NCBI GenBank assembly: GCA_027924585.1
Contig: BSBM01000151.1
Location: 12,422,001 to 12,486,000, forward strand
Source of the DNA: Larix kaempferi
Taxonomy: Eukaryota; Streptophyta; Pinopsida; Pinales; Pinaceae
Length of the DNA: 64,000 nt
Reading direction: 5' to 3'
Below the pieces are notes generated by a model. That model searched no databases. It had not been told where the DNA came from and was given only the letters and a program-made list of their open reading frames with translations. Position 1 is the stretch's first letter; each line of letters starts with the position of its first letter. Position numbers and translations under genes: made by a program. Shown here in pieces: positions 20,196-32,738 of the stretch.

Positions 20196-21680
20196 CTAAT
20201 GACTAGGAGTAATATGATGAGTGGGTGTCACAAAGGAAAACTGATCAATGGTCACAATATTCCCATGATGAGGAAAATACATCACTTGAAAGAGCGTGGA
20301 CACTACATCTTTCATAGCATAGACATAATCACGTCCAAGGAGCAAATTGAAATCTAAAGGACCTTGGACAACCATGGCATCAACATAAATAGTTTTACCT
20401 CTCAACGTGACAGGTAACTGTGGGAGAGTCCCTAAAGGTCCGGTAGGCCTTCTATTAAAAGCCAAAATCTGGTCAGTGACTGGCACAAGCTGAGGCGAAC
20501 CTATGGCTTTCCAAGCAGTTGAGGATAAAATACTAACATAAGCTCCCTCATCAACTATTGTACGAAAGATTTCTTTATCGGAAACTCTTACAGATATTTG
20601 AAAAGGAATACTCGAAGGAAGACGAGATTCTATTAGACCATTCCAATCAAAGGAAATGACCTCAGTACTTGGAGGGGGTCCTGTAGAAATGGATAGGGTT
20701 TCCCCTTGCCTAGGACATTCTGAACTGACTAGGAAAACATCAGCGGTTTCCAATTCACTCTCACTTGGAAGATAAGAATGAGACGAAGATTGTGTCATGG
20801 TTACTGCTTCAGTCTGGACTTTCTCCAATGAAAGAGTGGGATCGAGTGGAGATGACAGCGACTCGATCACTTCACTCTCGGAAGGAAGAGTGGGATCAAT
20901 TGCAGATGAAACTGAATTGATCACTTGGTCAACCAATGGGGGATCGAGGGACAACTTACTATCGCTTGTTGGAAGCACCTGTTGAGAACTAGTAATATCT
21001 TCCAACCATTGTGAATCTTCATCCATGCTTGGACAAAGGTAAGTACGATGCATTCCCTTGCATATCCAGCAAGGGTCTGCAGCTCTACCCTTCCGAACCT
21101 TCACCAAAGGGTCACTGGTCGAGGGAGTGTCATCAACATGATGGTCAGAGGTTGACGATACAAGCGGTTTGGGGTTTTTAGACCACACTTCTGACACATG
21201 GGAAAGACCGGGACAATTGTTGAGAAGGTGATCACCCTTGCAAAGTTTGCAAGGGAACTTTGGCTTACGAGGTGTTCTCATAGAATGAGTGCCATCAGAG
21301 GCAGGTGGTTGACGCTTGGTCTCTTTCTTATCCTTCTTCTTCTTAATCTTAGTTTTCTTCTTCTTCTTCTCCACGTAATTACTAACACTAGAGTTTTCAG
21401 TAGGAGAAGAAGAAGAGATGGAAGCCGATTCAACTTTCGACGAAGAAGGAGAATGGTCACCATGAGATTGATGCTCATGTGATGAAGGACCTAGGTTCGA
21501 CACAATTGGTGCACTTGGTGTAACTCGATTGGAGAATAATCATACCGGTAATCCTATCGTCAATCCAGGAAGACTCAATGTAGCCATAAAGGGAGGACCA
21601 ACAGTTCCACAAGGGGGAATAAAAAATGGCATACCCTGGAATGGGGCAACTTGGTTGGTAGTCCTAGAAGAATATTCCAT
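20196..21680 (-). CDS. Knuckle-plus-protease ORF of NA-1 (one in-frame stop)
   Basis: The uninterrupted part is 21503-20196 (435 codons). The same frame extends upstream to an ATG at 21680 with one TGA at 21542-21540. N-terminal Ser-rich region, then a basic Lys-rich tract (EKKKKKTKIKKKKDKKE, about residues 44-61 from 21503). Two zinc knuckles of CX2CX3HX4C type follow: CKLCKGDHLLNNC (about 84-96) and CWICKGMHRTYLC (about 145-157). A long acidic Ser/Pro linker leads to a retropepsin-like domain: TIVDEGAYVSILSSTAW (catalytic Asp, with Glu-Gly-Ala where Thr/Ser-Gly-Ala is usual), GPLGTLPQLPVTLRG, and LLLGRDYVYAM. No capsid fold is visible. Its long open state amid decayed neighbours suggests a fairly recent insertion. 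Confidence 0.8.
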
Positions 21681-23921
21681 ATCTAAACTTCCTAAGAGTC
21701 TCTAAAGTACCATACAAGTCAAGCACTAGTCAAGTCTAAAAGCAACAAGCAAATTGTGTGAATAGGAGTGGATTCAAAGTTTGGAACCTCACGTGATTAT
21801 CAAGGCATCGCAAACCGCTATATACTATAGGGTCCAACAATATGACGTGACAAGGAGGATTGGGACCATACCCTTGCCTGCATACCCGATTACCTGGACA
21901 GTACGTGCATGCTAATCTCCCCGAGTGCTGTTCTCGGTGTATTGCTTTTCCAAGACGGCCAAATGGTTAACTCAGTTGGTTTCAGGAATTCTATTGGTGT
22001 CTCCCGATATACGCAAGGTACGTGGGAGCTCAAATCCATAGTGGTGCTGTCTAATGCACAGCCGTTGGCACGAGACCTTCCGATATACGTGTCGAGTACA
22101 TGATACACCCTTTGATATATGCCAAGTACGGATTATGGTACTTGGTGGGTACGTGAAGGAGCTCGATATACCGATGTACGTGGAAGACTACAATACCCCT
22201 GGACTACAGTGCTGGCAAATAATGACAGCTGCCACGCTTAACAATGTCAGAACACGTCTCTAACTTACACACAAGTTACTAAAAATTTTAACCTAAGATA
22301 GCGTTAATTTTATCTTGTACGGTTAGGTGGATGCATGAGGTGAGTACATAAATGTAAACATAATGCAATCCTCAACTACATGATAATGTACATTTTCTTT
22401 TCCTTTTCAATGAAAACTACTTAAGGTAAGGAGAGATATTTCTTTCTTTCAAACCAAAAGTACTTAAGTAATAGCGAAAAGAAGAATTCCTTCCTAGAGT
22501 GCAATAATTCTAACTTTCTGCAATAATCAACCAAAAAACGTAAAGAAAATGAAAGATGCAGCTAATCTTAACAATGTGTAAGACAAAATGATGAAGCACT
22601 TTTCAATTTTCAAATGCATGTACCAAACATGAAATTTGATAACTAAATGCTTTTCATATCTATATGCAGAAAGTGAGAAGATATCTACATCACTCTAATC
22701 TTCTAGAAATTCCCAAAGAAAAATGGCAAGCACCCAAACAACTCAAAGGCACTCAAGAGAGGCTCAAAATCTACCAAATGCAATAATTATAACTCATTTC
22801 CTATCTTTTTACACTTGAAAAAGACACATCTAAGCTATGGAAAGAAGGATTTCACAAACGTTTCCAGTCAAATGCAAGACAAAGGAAAGCACTTAACAAT
22901 ATTATCTAACGCAAATGCATACAAATATGAAACGAAACTTTCTTCTTCTTATGAGTGTGAGACCAAGAATTTCAAATGATCAAATTAAAGAAAGAAGAGT
23001 ACTTATGTTTTCCAATTTCATAAATATAGCAAAAGAGTGACAAAATCAAGCTTTTCTTTGAACTAAAGTGGAGACAAAGAATCAATCTTTTCCAATAATC
23101 ATTAGATAGCTTAGCATGTAAGGGAAACACGATGCATAACCCAAGAAAGAGAGGCTCAAAAAGACATGGATACCCCACACTTTTCAAGTCTTTAAAACAA
23201 GTCAATCACTCCAAACCGAAAAATGATCTCAAAACTTGAGATGGGTCAAAAGGACTGAAGAATGCACGATTAATGCCCCCCCCGGCCATGAAGGGAATTT
23301 TTTTTTTCAAAAATAGAACCCATTTCGCTTAAAAATGCAAGCAAAACACTAGTTTTTACTCAAGGGGCCAAACATGAATCCAAAACTCAAAAGACCCAAA
23401 AAACCAATACAAACAAGCCAAACAAAACACTGCTAGACAAAAGGGGCTTTGCCTAGAAGGTATAGTGCAGAGGAGTCTGCACACAAACCAAAACTCACAT
23501 CAAAAATGGAGAAAAGGTGCCTGTATGGAAAAAAATGGCAGATCGGCGCACTTTGTGCTTATGCACAGTGCGATGTTGCAGTTCACTAGTGCGGGAAGTG
23601 CGATGACGTCGCAGTATACCAATGGAAGGGCTGCGACAACAGACTAACAGGCAAAGAACGGAGATAAAAAACAACACAGTGTCGCTCTGGGTACACTGAC
23701 CAGGTGCGACAGGCGATATCTAAGTCCAAAACTGAACCAATTCTCCAGATAATGAGCATAAAAAGGTCTGCCAATGAGAAGTACAAACTCAAAGGAAGGC
23801 AATCAGACTCTTCAAAGTGAAGATCTGATGGTGAAAGGTCTTAAGAAGCAAATGGTCAAAGATATGGCTTGGAAAAGCAATCAACTGAAACTGACATTCA
23901 GATTGAAAACAACAATGTTCT
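21681..23921 (-). other. Leader of NA-1 between primer site and ORF
   Basis: About 2.2 kb without a credible gene. It contains a C-run/T-run at about 23276-23310 and GC-richer text with repeated gcgac/tcgcac motifs near 23540-23720. A capsid would be expected here in an autonomous element and none is seen. Confidence 0.5.
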
Positions 23922-23939
23922 TCCCCAGTATGGTCGCCA
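23922..23939 (-). other. Primer binding site of NA-1
   Basis: On the minus strand TGGCGACCATACTGGGGA begins four bases inside the 5' LTR. It has the usual TGG start of a primer site and resembles the TGGCGAC...GGGGA sites of plant Ty3 elements. I do not assign the tRNA. Confidence 0.6.
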
Positions 23940-23943
23940 AATT

Positions 23944-24958
23944 TGTTAACGGATAATCCACTCGGGCGGACACGAACCGGATCTCCCTAGTTCAAGTGAA
24001 TTTAGAACAAATAGTACAGAATACAAAACTCATTTCCTAGATCTAGTTACAAATCGAGTACTTAGATATCATACCTTTTAGATCGCAAATCCTTCTCCTT
24101 GTTGTTGCTCCAAGTCTTGCGGTCGTCAGATCTCCAGCTACAAGACCTGTCAAGACAATATGGAAATGACACAAGCAGTACAAGATATCTAAACAATAAC
24201 TAATCTAAACTAACAGTTTAGGAAGAAAGTTCTAAACATCATCAACGAGACAACATTTATGGAAAGAGATTATATTAATTGTATAAAAAGTGGGAATACG
24301 TAGAAAAGATGAAGCTACAACCAAAGCCTCAACGTTGCATCCTCCATCCAACATGTCCAAGCCAAACCTCCAAGATGGTACAAGCTTCCTAATCACCAAT
24401 ATGGGTTCTACCAGCATAAGGGTACCATAGACCTTCCCCCCTCCCATGGAGAGAGTGGGTGTTTATATCGGGCTAAAGAGATAAGGTAGGTTGAGGATTA
24501 AGGGGAGATGGTTAAGGGATCTTCCCATAAGGTTAGGAACTGAAATGCCACCTCGCCTAGAGCCTAAGGATAGGCCTCCATATCACTCATCTTCGAGAAT
24601 GAGCTTGAAGATACTTTTTTATCCAAATAACTGACATCGTCGTAGGTTGCATTAGGACAACCTGCGACGTCGCATGTTGCACAAGGGCAGACTGCAACGA
24701 CCTTGAAAAGTAGGTCAGTTAAGCCCTCTAGTCATGGGAAACTTTAGGGATATGTTTTTACTCTAAAATGGGTTTAGGTAACATAGCAAAGAGTTTACAC
24801 AATGGTCAAGATGACGAAATTATCACAACGGTCATGATGAAAACACTTGGTCATAACGACGGTACTTGCAACGGTCATGATGACGACACTAGGTCATGAC
24901 GACGACACTTGCAACACTTGCGACACTTGCACAAGGGTGACGACATTTTGGTGTAACA
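23944..24958 (-). repeat. 5' LTR of NA-1
   Basis: 1015 bp; plus-strand start TGTTAACGGATAATCC, end TGGTGTAACA. Matches 15849-16860 with scattered substitutions. Confidence 0.92.
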
Positions 24959-24963
24959 GTGGT

Positions 24964-26911
24964 AGCTTTGTCTTTGAGAAGAGATGTGGTGGCTATGCTC
25001 ATTCATCAAAAGATGATTACAAAAGGACGCCGAAGGGTCTTTTTATCATAAGCCCATGGGTGAAAACCCTAACATCCAAAAACCTAACCCTAGGAGATGA
25101 TTCGTAAAAGGATTTGTTGGGCCTGAGTTGGTTAGTTAGGGTGTCAACTTTCCAGGGGCATAATGTTTGCATACAATCTCCATTTAGGGAATTTAGTAGC
25201 TCGTTGGAAAGGTCTAGCCGCGAAGTACACATTTCACCCATCTAAACTTACCTTAGGCTACAAATGGATTTTTTCATCGCCAAAAAATGTCATTGAGGGC
25301 CTCGAAATGGTCCCAAAAGTTTTGGACATGAAAATCCATAAAACTGCCAAACTTGAAAAACTATCTTGAGCTCGTGAAATAGGTGGATGGTCACCGATGT
25401 CCGTCTGGAGCAGTACTCCAACTGGAAAAACTACCAAATTGGAAAATTTATTTTGAGCCAGTGGAATAGGTGGGTGGCCACTGATACCCATCTATATTAG
25501 ATGCTAAAACCAATATTGGTACACAGATTTACTTTAAGCTAAAACCCACCACCAACATCTTAGGAGACTTTTTAAACCAACAAAGGTTGGCCAAAAAAAG
25601 ATTTCATGATGTTTCAATGGGCCTTTTGGTTCTCTTAATAATAATCAGATAATTCAAATGAAAAGGTTGACCACATGATAAAAAAACGATAATGACCTGA
25701 TAACCAAACAACAAATTGGTCATGGGTTCAAGCCCTTGTCTCCGTATAAGTAGATAGACGAGCAACATTGTATTGTGCACTTATAAACATCCACAAAAAT
25801 CACCAAGCTACGCTTCACCTTACGTGATTTCCATAGGGACTATTAAAAAATAATGAGAGTAAGAGTAATACTCAAAATGATGACGACGATGAAATAATTT
25901 AGGCCAACACTAAGCTACAACCAATTAAGCACCATTACAAGAACATACATCGAACTTGTAAGACTTATTAAACCAACAATTTAAGTCCAAGTTCATTTTC
26001 CAAGGTCAAACAAGTGTTTGAAAAGGTTGGCTAAAAAATATTTTGGGGGTGGCTTGGATATATACATAAAACCCAAACGATAGAGGGAAACTTTCAACAA
26101 CACTCACAAAATATAGCTCCAAAAAAGAGAAATCAAACTTCTAGACAAAGACAATATTCCACTGCACAATAAATGAGAAATATTATTCAAATATATTTCG
26201 AAATTTATGAAAATACCTAGTACAAATAGACATATTCCACGACATGCATGAAATTTCATAATAGGCTTGCATTCATTCAGGTTTGACCACATTCAGGACA
26301 TCACTATTCAAATAGTTCATGTTTAAATGCTCCTAGGTTAGACTAGCTCTCATAAAACACGAACAATTGCATATGATTCCAAAATGATCCAAGTAGACAC
26401 ATAGCATTCAATTATAGTTAACAATTCCTTAATTGAACCACAAGCTTTCCTCATCACATTTATGCCCGCGAAGAATAGTATTTTCAAATAAAAAATTACT
26501 ATAAACATGTGTGTGTGCGTGTCCATTTCCTTTGAATAAGGCCTTGTAGTTACTAATGGATAATTAATATAAAAATGGTATATGTGTTAATTACAACCCA
26601 CTAGTAGCTATGGCTTATGCCCACTAAGTAGTTAGGGTTTTGGCTCTATTCAAGGAGTTCAAAGGCTAAGGATTGTTTTGTCAATAATTGTTGCAGTGGA
26701 GCTCTAGTGGAGTGAAAGGTCATCCAACCTTAAGAGGTGACTAAACATTGTTTCTTGAATTGATTTTCATAATACAAGAGGTATTTATGTCTCATATTTC
26801 TTATCTATTTCCTTTGATTAAGTTAATATGCATTATAATTTATGGCATTTCGCATAATTTATCTATGTTTATCTTGTGAATGGTTATAAGTTTAAGTTTA
26901 AGAACACGACA
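24964..26911. other. Flank of NA-1, probably including an LTR end of the next element
   Basis: No gene. A tandem pair about 88 bp apart (near 25356 and 25444, both around ataggtgg-tgg-cac-gat-cc) is present. The segment ending ...gaacacgaca at 26911 is directly followed by a Met-tRNA-like primer site, so its right-hand part is probably the 5' LTR of the gypsy fragment downstream; I could not find the LTR start. Confidence 0.45.
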
Positions 26912-26913
26912 AG

Positions 26914-26925
26914 TGGTATCAAAGT
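26914..26925 (+). other. Primer binding site, initiator Met tRNA type
   Basis: TGGTATCAAAGT matches the plant consensus TGGTATCAGAGC at 9 of the 12 positions. It lies two bases after a CA-ending segment and upstream of a gypsy gag-pol trace, as expected. Confidence 0.65.
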
Positions 26926-28079
26926 ACTTTCCTACGCTAGCATGCCTCCATAATTTTCACATTTTTTAGGCTATAGACATGTTCTGAGGTCTTTAATAAC
27001 ACAAATATCTATCGTTCAATGGGTAAACCTACATTTGGGGAAGCATACACCCAGATATTACAACTGGTACTAAGTCACATTTGTTGGACATCATTGTAAC
27101 TTCTATTGGTACCCCTTTAAGAGTACCGCATCAGATAGCACTTGTATACATAATATCACTTCCATGTACCCACGGGTATATTAGATGTCCCATAGGAAAC
27201 TTGAAACTAGTTATAGATAATCTGATCAACCATCTTGTTACTATAGTGGCAATGAGCACAACACTCAGGAAAATTACTCTCTTGTACCTCGATAGTCAAG
27301 TGGTATGGTTAAGGGAATAATTGATCCTCCTTAGTTAGTGCCCTAAGAGATTGGGCCAAGTACTATTGTTAAAACTTGTAAGTATATCGTAGAGCTATAG
27401 CACCTAAAAATACCCTAACCTTAGGACACTGAAAACCCTTATCCCTGTCACCAACTAATGAAATTCCTACATCTGTACATCTAGAAGGAATTTGGAACGT
27501 TTGTTAATGTAGTAATATTCGGCAAATATTAATACTCCTCTCAACGTGAAAAAAAGAAAAAAAATGCCCCCTACACCCTTATGGTGACCTATCTCTAAAT
27601 AATTATTGCATCACGTTGATTGTGTCAATATACATCTCTAGCAACCCTTTTAGGTGGCCCAAACAATACCTCATTCAACAATACATCTCAAAAGACTCCT
27701 CTTTAGCCCCCAATCATTTTGAGATAAGTTGGTGTTAATCATTTTATGATCATAAGTGGTACCATGGTACACACTTGCAACTGGAAAAACACATAGGACC
27801 CGACTGAGGATCTTCCTACAGACACTAAAGATCCAACATCATCACTTACACAATGGTTGTCGGTAGTTAACCAGATCACCATTAATATGACTAACTAACA
27901 AAATGTGATCAATGTTATCGCTCAACATGTGGGGCTAGCATCTAAAACATAAGATCTAATTAAAGAAGTATTTTTCAATGAAGAATAAGGATCATGCACG
28001 GTCTCTTTCTAGAAAATCAGCTTCTATCATTTGAGGTTAAAAATTCATGGTACTGATTCCTAAAGGTTGACATGTGCAA

Positions 28080-28600
28080 TTTTGATGGCTCGAATCGCTT
28101 GGGTTGGGTTTCCAAAATGGAACACTATTTTTTCTCCACGTCATTGAGGATTATCTCCAATAGTTAAAACTTGGGGTTTTATATTTTGACTCAAAACATT
28201 GCTAATGGTGACAGTGGTCCTAGAAATCTTATCATCGTTATGTCCCTTGGAGCCAATTTGTGAATATCCTTCATGATCACTTTGAACATGACACTCACTA
28301 CCTGGGAAAGTTGATCGAATTATGCTAAAGTGACACAGTTATGGACTATATTACAACATTTGAGCAATTATCAATCCACACAAATGGCCTCTCTGATTCT
28401 TTTTTCTAGGATGCTTCATCGACAGCTTGAAGGAGGAAATTTGAGCACATATTATTATGCAATGACCCTCAACTTGGTTAGAAGCTTGTGATCAATCTTG
28501 AGAAATTGAATGGTTATGAATGCCCAAATCCAAAGACCTTCCTTTCCAACTCACGCTTCCATCACTCCCATGGATTCTACTTTGAACACTTCCAATACAC
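28080..28600 (+). pseudogene. gag: Gag trace of the Del/Tekay-like element
   Basis: Heavily shifted and stopped. Recognisable pieces across frames: FVNILHDHFEHD, then VMDYITTFEQL, then GCFIDSLKEEI and a TWLEA piece. These match the order of the Retrotrans_gag helices in plant chromoviruses. No knuckle is clear downstream. Confidence 0.6.
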
Positions 28601-28760
28601 CACTATTAAGAATCCAAAAGTTATCTCTTGATGCAATGGTTGAATGTCAATGCCTCATACTTTGCTATAAATGTGCTGAAAAATAATTTGAGGGCGTAAA
28701 TGAAAAGAATATAAATTATTCCAAAATTATATTTTCCCACATGAGCACCCAAAATACATC

Positions 28761-29160
28761 ATGATGGATGGCACTCAAGAACCACAGGAAAAAGAGACTC
28801 CTCCACCCATGGCAGAATACCACAACTTGCAACCTCTTGGCGAGGAACCCCAAATTTCAATCCATGCCTTATCAAGTTTCTTAGCACCCCAAACATTGAA
28901 GTTTATTGGTTACATCAAGCACCGCAAAGAAAATGTATTAATTGATAGTGGCAACGCCCACAACTTTATTCATCGACGAGTGGAAAGAGAAACCCATTGC
29001 TATATTAGGCCTATAGAAAATTTCTAAATTATGATAGCAAATGGTGGTATGATGGAATGTGGGGATCAATGTGAAAATGTGAAGCTACAAATGGGTGACT
29101 ACCATCTCAAAACCCACATGTTTGTTATTGAAATGGGTGGTTGTGATGTAGTAACGAGGG
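28761..29160 (+). pseudogene. Protease of the Del/Tekay-like element
   Basis: Open for 88 codons, then a TAA. The active-site block VLIDSGNAHNFIHRRV (about 28935-28980) has Asp-Ser-Gly-Asn where Asp-Ser-Gly-Ala/Ser is usual. The trace continues after the stop as IMIANGGMMECGDQC and LQMGDYHLKTHMFVIEMGG, typical of the second half of this domain. Confidence 0.7.
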
Positions 29161-29399
29161 CATAATGGCTAAGGAATTTGGGATTGGTCACTGTGTGTTT
29201 CAAGGACCTATATATAAGCTTCACCAAGGAAGGGAACGCATATCATATTAATATGCTAACCTTAGGTTATCCATAAATTATCACCTTCTACCATATGGAT
29301 AAATTAAATAAAGGCCACTCAGGTATCATTGCTCAATTCAATTCCATCCAAGTCATGGACACACCCCCACGAGACATTCACCTTGACTTGTAGTTGGTT

Positions 29400-30235
29400 C
29401 TCTCTAAACACCAACGGGTTTTTAACACACCCAAGGGTTTACCACCAACCTAAGGGGAACACTACCACGATATTCCGTTAATTCTAGACAGTCAACCTCT
29501 GAATGTGAATCATTATTGCCACCTTTTTCCTCAAAAGAATGGAATGAAAAATATCATCTAGGAGTTGTTGGAGGTTGGCATCATTCGTCCTAACACAAGC
29601 CATTACTCATCACCAATAGTTATGGTATTTAAAAATGAAGGCACTTGGTGCATGCATCTAGATTTTTGGGATCTCAATAAGTTAACTACCAGGGATACAT
29701 TTCATATTCCAGTCATTGATGATATCTTAGATGAGATTCACAGATCCCAGTTCTTCACTAAACTTGACCTTTGGTATGGCAACCACCAAATTTGGATGAA
29801 AGAAGTCAACATCCCCGAGACAACTTTCTGCACTCATGAGGGTCATAATGAGTTCTCAATCATGCCCTTTGTCCTTTGCACTACTCCATCCAGCTATCAA
29901 AGCCTTGCGAATTTTTTTTTTGACCACTCCTTCACCATTTTGTGTTAGTTTTATTTGATGATATTTTGGTGTACAACACCACATGGGAAGGCCACTTGGA
30001 GCATGTTGATCATACCTTGCAATTATTAAGGTACCAGTTATTTGTGAAATGTTCCAAAGGTGCTTTTGGGGTTACTAAGATTGAATACTTGGGCCATATT
30101 ATTAGTTAGGTTGGAGTATGTGTGGACCCCACAAACGTGGTAGCTATGCAAAACTACCCATGCCCCAACAACCTCAAGAGCTTGTGTGGGTCCTTAGGAC
30201 TTACCGACTACTACAGAAACTGTGGGTCCTTGGGT
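29400..30235 (+). pseudogene. pol: Reverse transcriptase (5' part) of the Del/Tekay-like element
   Basis: The pre-RT trace includes FNTPKGLPPT and HYHDIPLIL. The longest open stretch, 29565-29948, holds LEVGIIRPNTSHYSSPIVMV and FFTKLDLWYGNHQIWMKEV (motif A), then FCTHEGHNEFSIMPFVLCTT (motif B). A frameshift near 29948 is followed by FDDILVY (motif C, F instead of Y) and HTLQLLR, then YLGHIIS and VDPTNVVAM. It stops in SLGLTDYYRNCGS. Several conserved residues are changed, for example in the motif A Leu-Asp-Leu-Trp block. Confidence 0.85.
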
Positions 30236-30700
30236 TCAATGGTTGTGTATCGCCATTGTGTATTGTACAATTATGGTTGTGTATTGGTAGTTCTCACCTC
30301 TATTTATTGTATAATTATGGTTATGTATTGTTATTTCTCACCTCTATGTATTGGTATCTCTAATGCATATTTACCTCAATGTATCACCTTTGTGTATTGG
30401 TAGTTTAGTATTTTGTGGTCTTCATGCTAGTGTTGTGATTATATTAATCCTCTCTAATATCACATGCTCCAATGAAATTTGTTGCACTATCTTCAATTGG
30501 GTTGTTACTTAATGTCACAATTGATTCTTTAATATCTGGCATTCAAAGGACTCCTAAGCTTGAGTCGAAAGCTTGGTTGAGAAAAAATCCACCAAATTCA
30601 TTTGGGTTTGGTTTAAATCGATTTGAAATAACACCCTTTTTGGGATAACGTCTTTTGGGTTCTCCCAGGGAAACCTTGTTAAATATGGGGGAGATGGCAG
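30236..30700. other. AT-rich tandem-like stretch after truncated RT
   Basis: Two units of about 49 bp (near 30255 and 30304; attgta-aattatggtt-tgtattg) replace the rest of the element. 30410-30700 shows no gene. Confidence 0.5.
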
Positions 30701-30705
30701 GAGCA

Positions 30706-32733
30706 TGTAATGTCCCTTGTTACGAATTTGATTAAAATGACAACTTTCCACTTTTTTTCCCTAGTTCGACCTTTGACTAGTTTTGATCTCTAGGTCCCAA
30801 ATTTGCCCCAAATGATCCCAAATCTTCTGAGAAGGTATATGAATGATACTAGAACATAAATATGTGTTTCATGGATGCCTTTGGACCTTTAAAATTCTTC
30901 TACAAATACTCTTTCAATTCTGGTCAATGTAGGTAACTTTACTACTGATTTCCCTTTGACTAGTATTGGTCTCTAGGTCTCAAATTGACTCCAAATGCCT
31001 TCAAATATTCAAGGAAGGTGTATGAATGATATTAGGACTTGAATATGATTTTCAGGGATGACATATGGCCACCAAAATACCTCTACAAACTTTCTTAATA
31101 TTCTGGACCAAGTATGCAATTTTACTAGTAATTTGGGGTTCAAATCCCCCTGGGGTAAGTACTGAAAATGGCTTCCCAATTGTCTCCAAACCCACTCAAA
31201 TTTATGAACCGATGTATGTAATGTGTTAAGTATGTTATTAAGGTCTCATGTGCACCATTAATTGATTATTATATCTGTTCCAACCCTCTCCCATTCAACT
31301 GCAAAAATCACCAATTCAACCCTTGGGGAAATGGCACTATTTATTCTCCCAATGCAATTAAACTGAGTAAAAATACTTCAAATGCTCAAGTACAGTACAT
31401 TAAACTTGTAAAATACATACATGGCAGTCCATTAATCACAAATGCATCAGATAATCATCCATTCATTCGAAATCATCATCAATACATTAGTTCACAACAA
31501 GGTAGTGGGGAAATGGCATTGTTCTTCCATTAAAAATGATATTTATACATTTCTACTTGGAATTTCGACCTGAAAATTTCTGGAGATTAAGAATAGAGTA
31601 TTTAATTCATATTAAAAAATAGATGGGGCATTAGAAGCTCCCCCAAAGAGTACAATAGCTCACCAAAAACTCCCTCCCTCAAGGATCGAGAATATGCCAT
31701 CAAAATTGGAAATGGTTGAAGGAGTAAGCTGCAATAGAAGAAACCATGAGATTCCCTGTAGCTTACACCTACAAATAAAGACTCCATTAAAGCTCCAAAT
31801 GAAAGGTCTGAATGGCCTTTCCAATTACCAACTTGGATGGGAATCTTTCACCCTCGAAATTGGCTAAGGCAAGAAACTAGTCATCCACTAGCTCTCCCTC
31901 TTCACAAATGCAATTGCAAATTCTGCAAATGATCAAAAATATGGTTCCATTATTTTTTATTTACATTTATAAAGTTCTAATGTCCTCCATGGGTCGAATT
32001 CCTTCCAAGAGACTCATGCCAACTCAAGTTGGGAAGAGATTCCAAAGAATGCCACTTGTACAACAATTCCTAGTCTCCCACTTCCACCAAATCACATGTG
32101 GAAGCATATTAGATTCCCTAACACCCTTGAGCGCCCTCTTGGAGTCTATTTTTAGCCCTGACATGTCACATATGTCATATGTCAGCCTTCAGGTCTGATT
32201 TGTGTCATAGGTCTCATAGCATCTTCATCATTGTTGTCATAGAGCTAGGGAATCTAGCCCAAGTGTCTCACTAGCTCCAAATTGCCTATTCCTCTTCCAT
32301 GGGAGTTACTCTTCCTCTATATTTCGACCTTGGATGAGTCATGCCATGAATAATACCTTTTGGAATCCCCCAGTTATGTTACCCTTCACCTTGAATTCGA
32401 ATTGGTGAGAGAATGATGCCAAGTGTAGTGGGGAAATCTAGCCATATGTGGGTCCCACTTCCTCCATGTGTCTTCATGATCAAATGTCACTTTGATTTTC
32501 ACTTGTATATATTTATTTAGCTCCTTTATTAAATATTTATGCCACTCTAATGTTCAAACATAATTTATTATCCCCATTATTCCAAATCCCAAAGCTTCCA
32601 CCCCAAACCTAGGAAACTAGTAATCTTCCTCCTTGGCAATTATTTGACCTTTAACATCAATTTTACAAACTCTAATGAATATGGCCAATGTGATTAGGCC
32701 ATTGTGACCCAATTCCAAATTTGGGACATGACA
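30706..32733. repeat. Solo LTR, about 2.0 kb, with perfect 5-bp target duplication
   Basis: It starts TGTAATGTCCC (30706) and ends GGGACATGACA (32733); the two ends are inverted repeats except for one base. Flanks are gagca on both sides (30701-30705 and 32734-32738). No internal gag-pol remains, and no second LTR of this kind is seen in the window. Inside is a tandem pair about 183 bp apart (30771 and 30954; ctttgactag-t-tctaggt). Solo LTRs form by recombination between the two LTRs of a full element. Confidence 0.88.
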
Positions 32734-32738
32734 GAGCA

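Larger units (their letters stand above)
15849..24958 (-). mobile_element. NA-1: non-autonomous LTR retrotransposon with gag-knuckle/protease ORF only
   Basis: 9110 bp flanked by the perfect 5-bp duplication gtggt (15844-15848 and 24959-24963). LTRs are 15849-16860 and 23944-24958, TGTTA...TAACA. Orientation is minus: reading from the right-hand LTR there is a primer site 4 bases inside, and the left-hand LTR is preceded, on the minus strand, by a purine tract. The interior has one long ORF (20196-21680), a leader of about 2.2 kb and a 3' part of about 3.3 kb with a tandem array. There is no trace of capsid, RT, RNase H or integrase, so it must have been moved in trans. The layout resembles TR-GAG elements described in plants, but with a protease. 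Confidence 0.9.
26912..30235 (+). mobile_element. Truncated, decayed Del/Tekay-like Ty3/gypsy element
   Basis: Primer site, leader (26926-28080, no clear gene), gag trace, protease, RT. It breaks off in the RT connection region at about 30235, where unrelated AT-rich repeats begin. RNase H, integrase and 3' LTR are missing. The wording of the RT is that of chromovirus-type plant gypsy elements. Confidence 0.8.

Noticed and set aside
25060-25095. Telomere-like strings (aaccctaac, cctaaccctagg)
   Set aside because: Only two short imperfect hits, not an array; too little to suggest an interstitial telomere.
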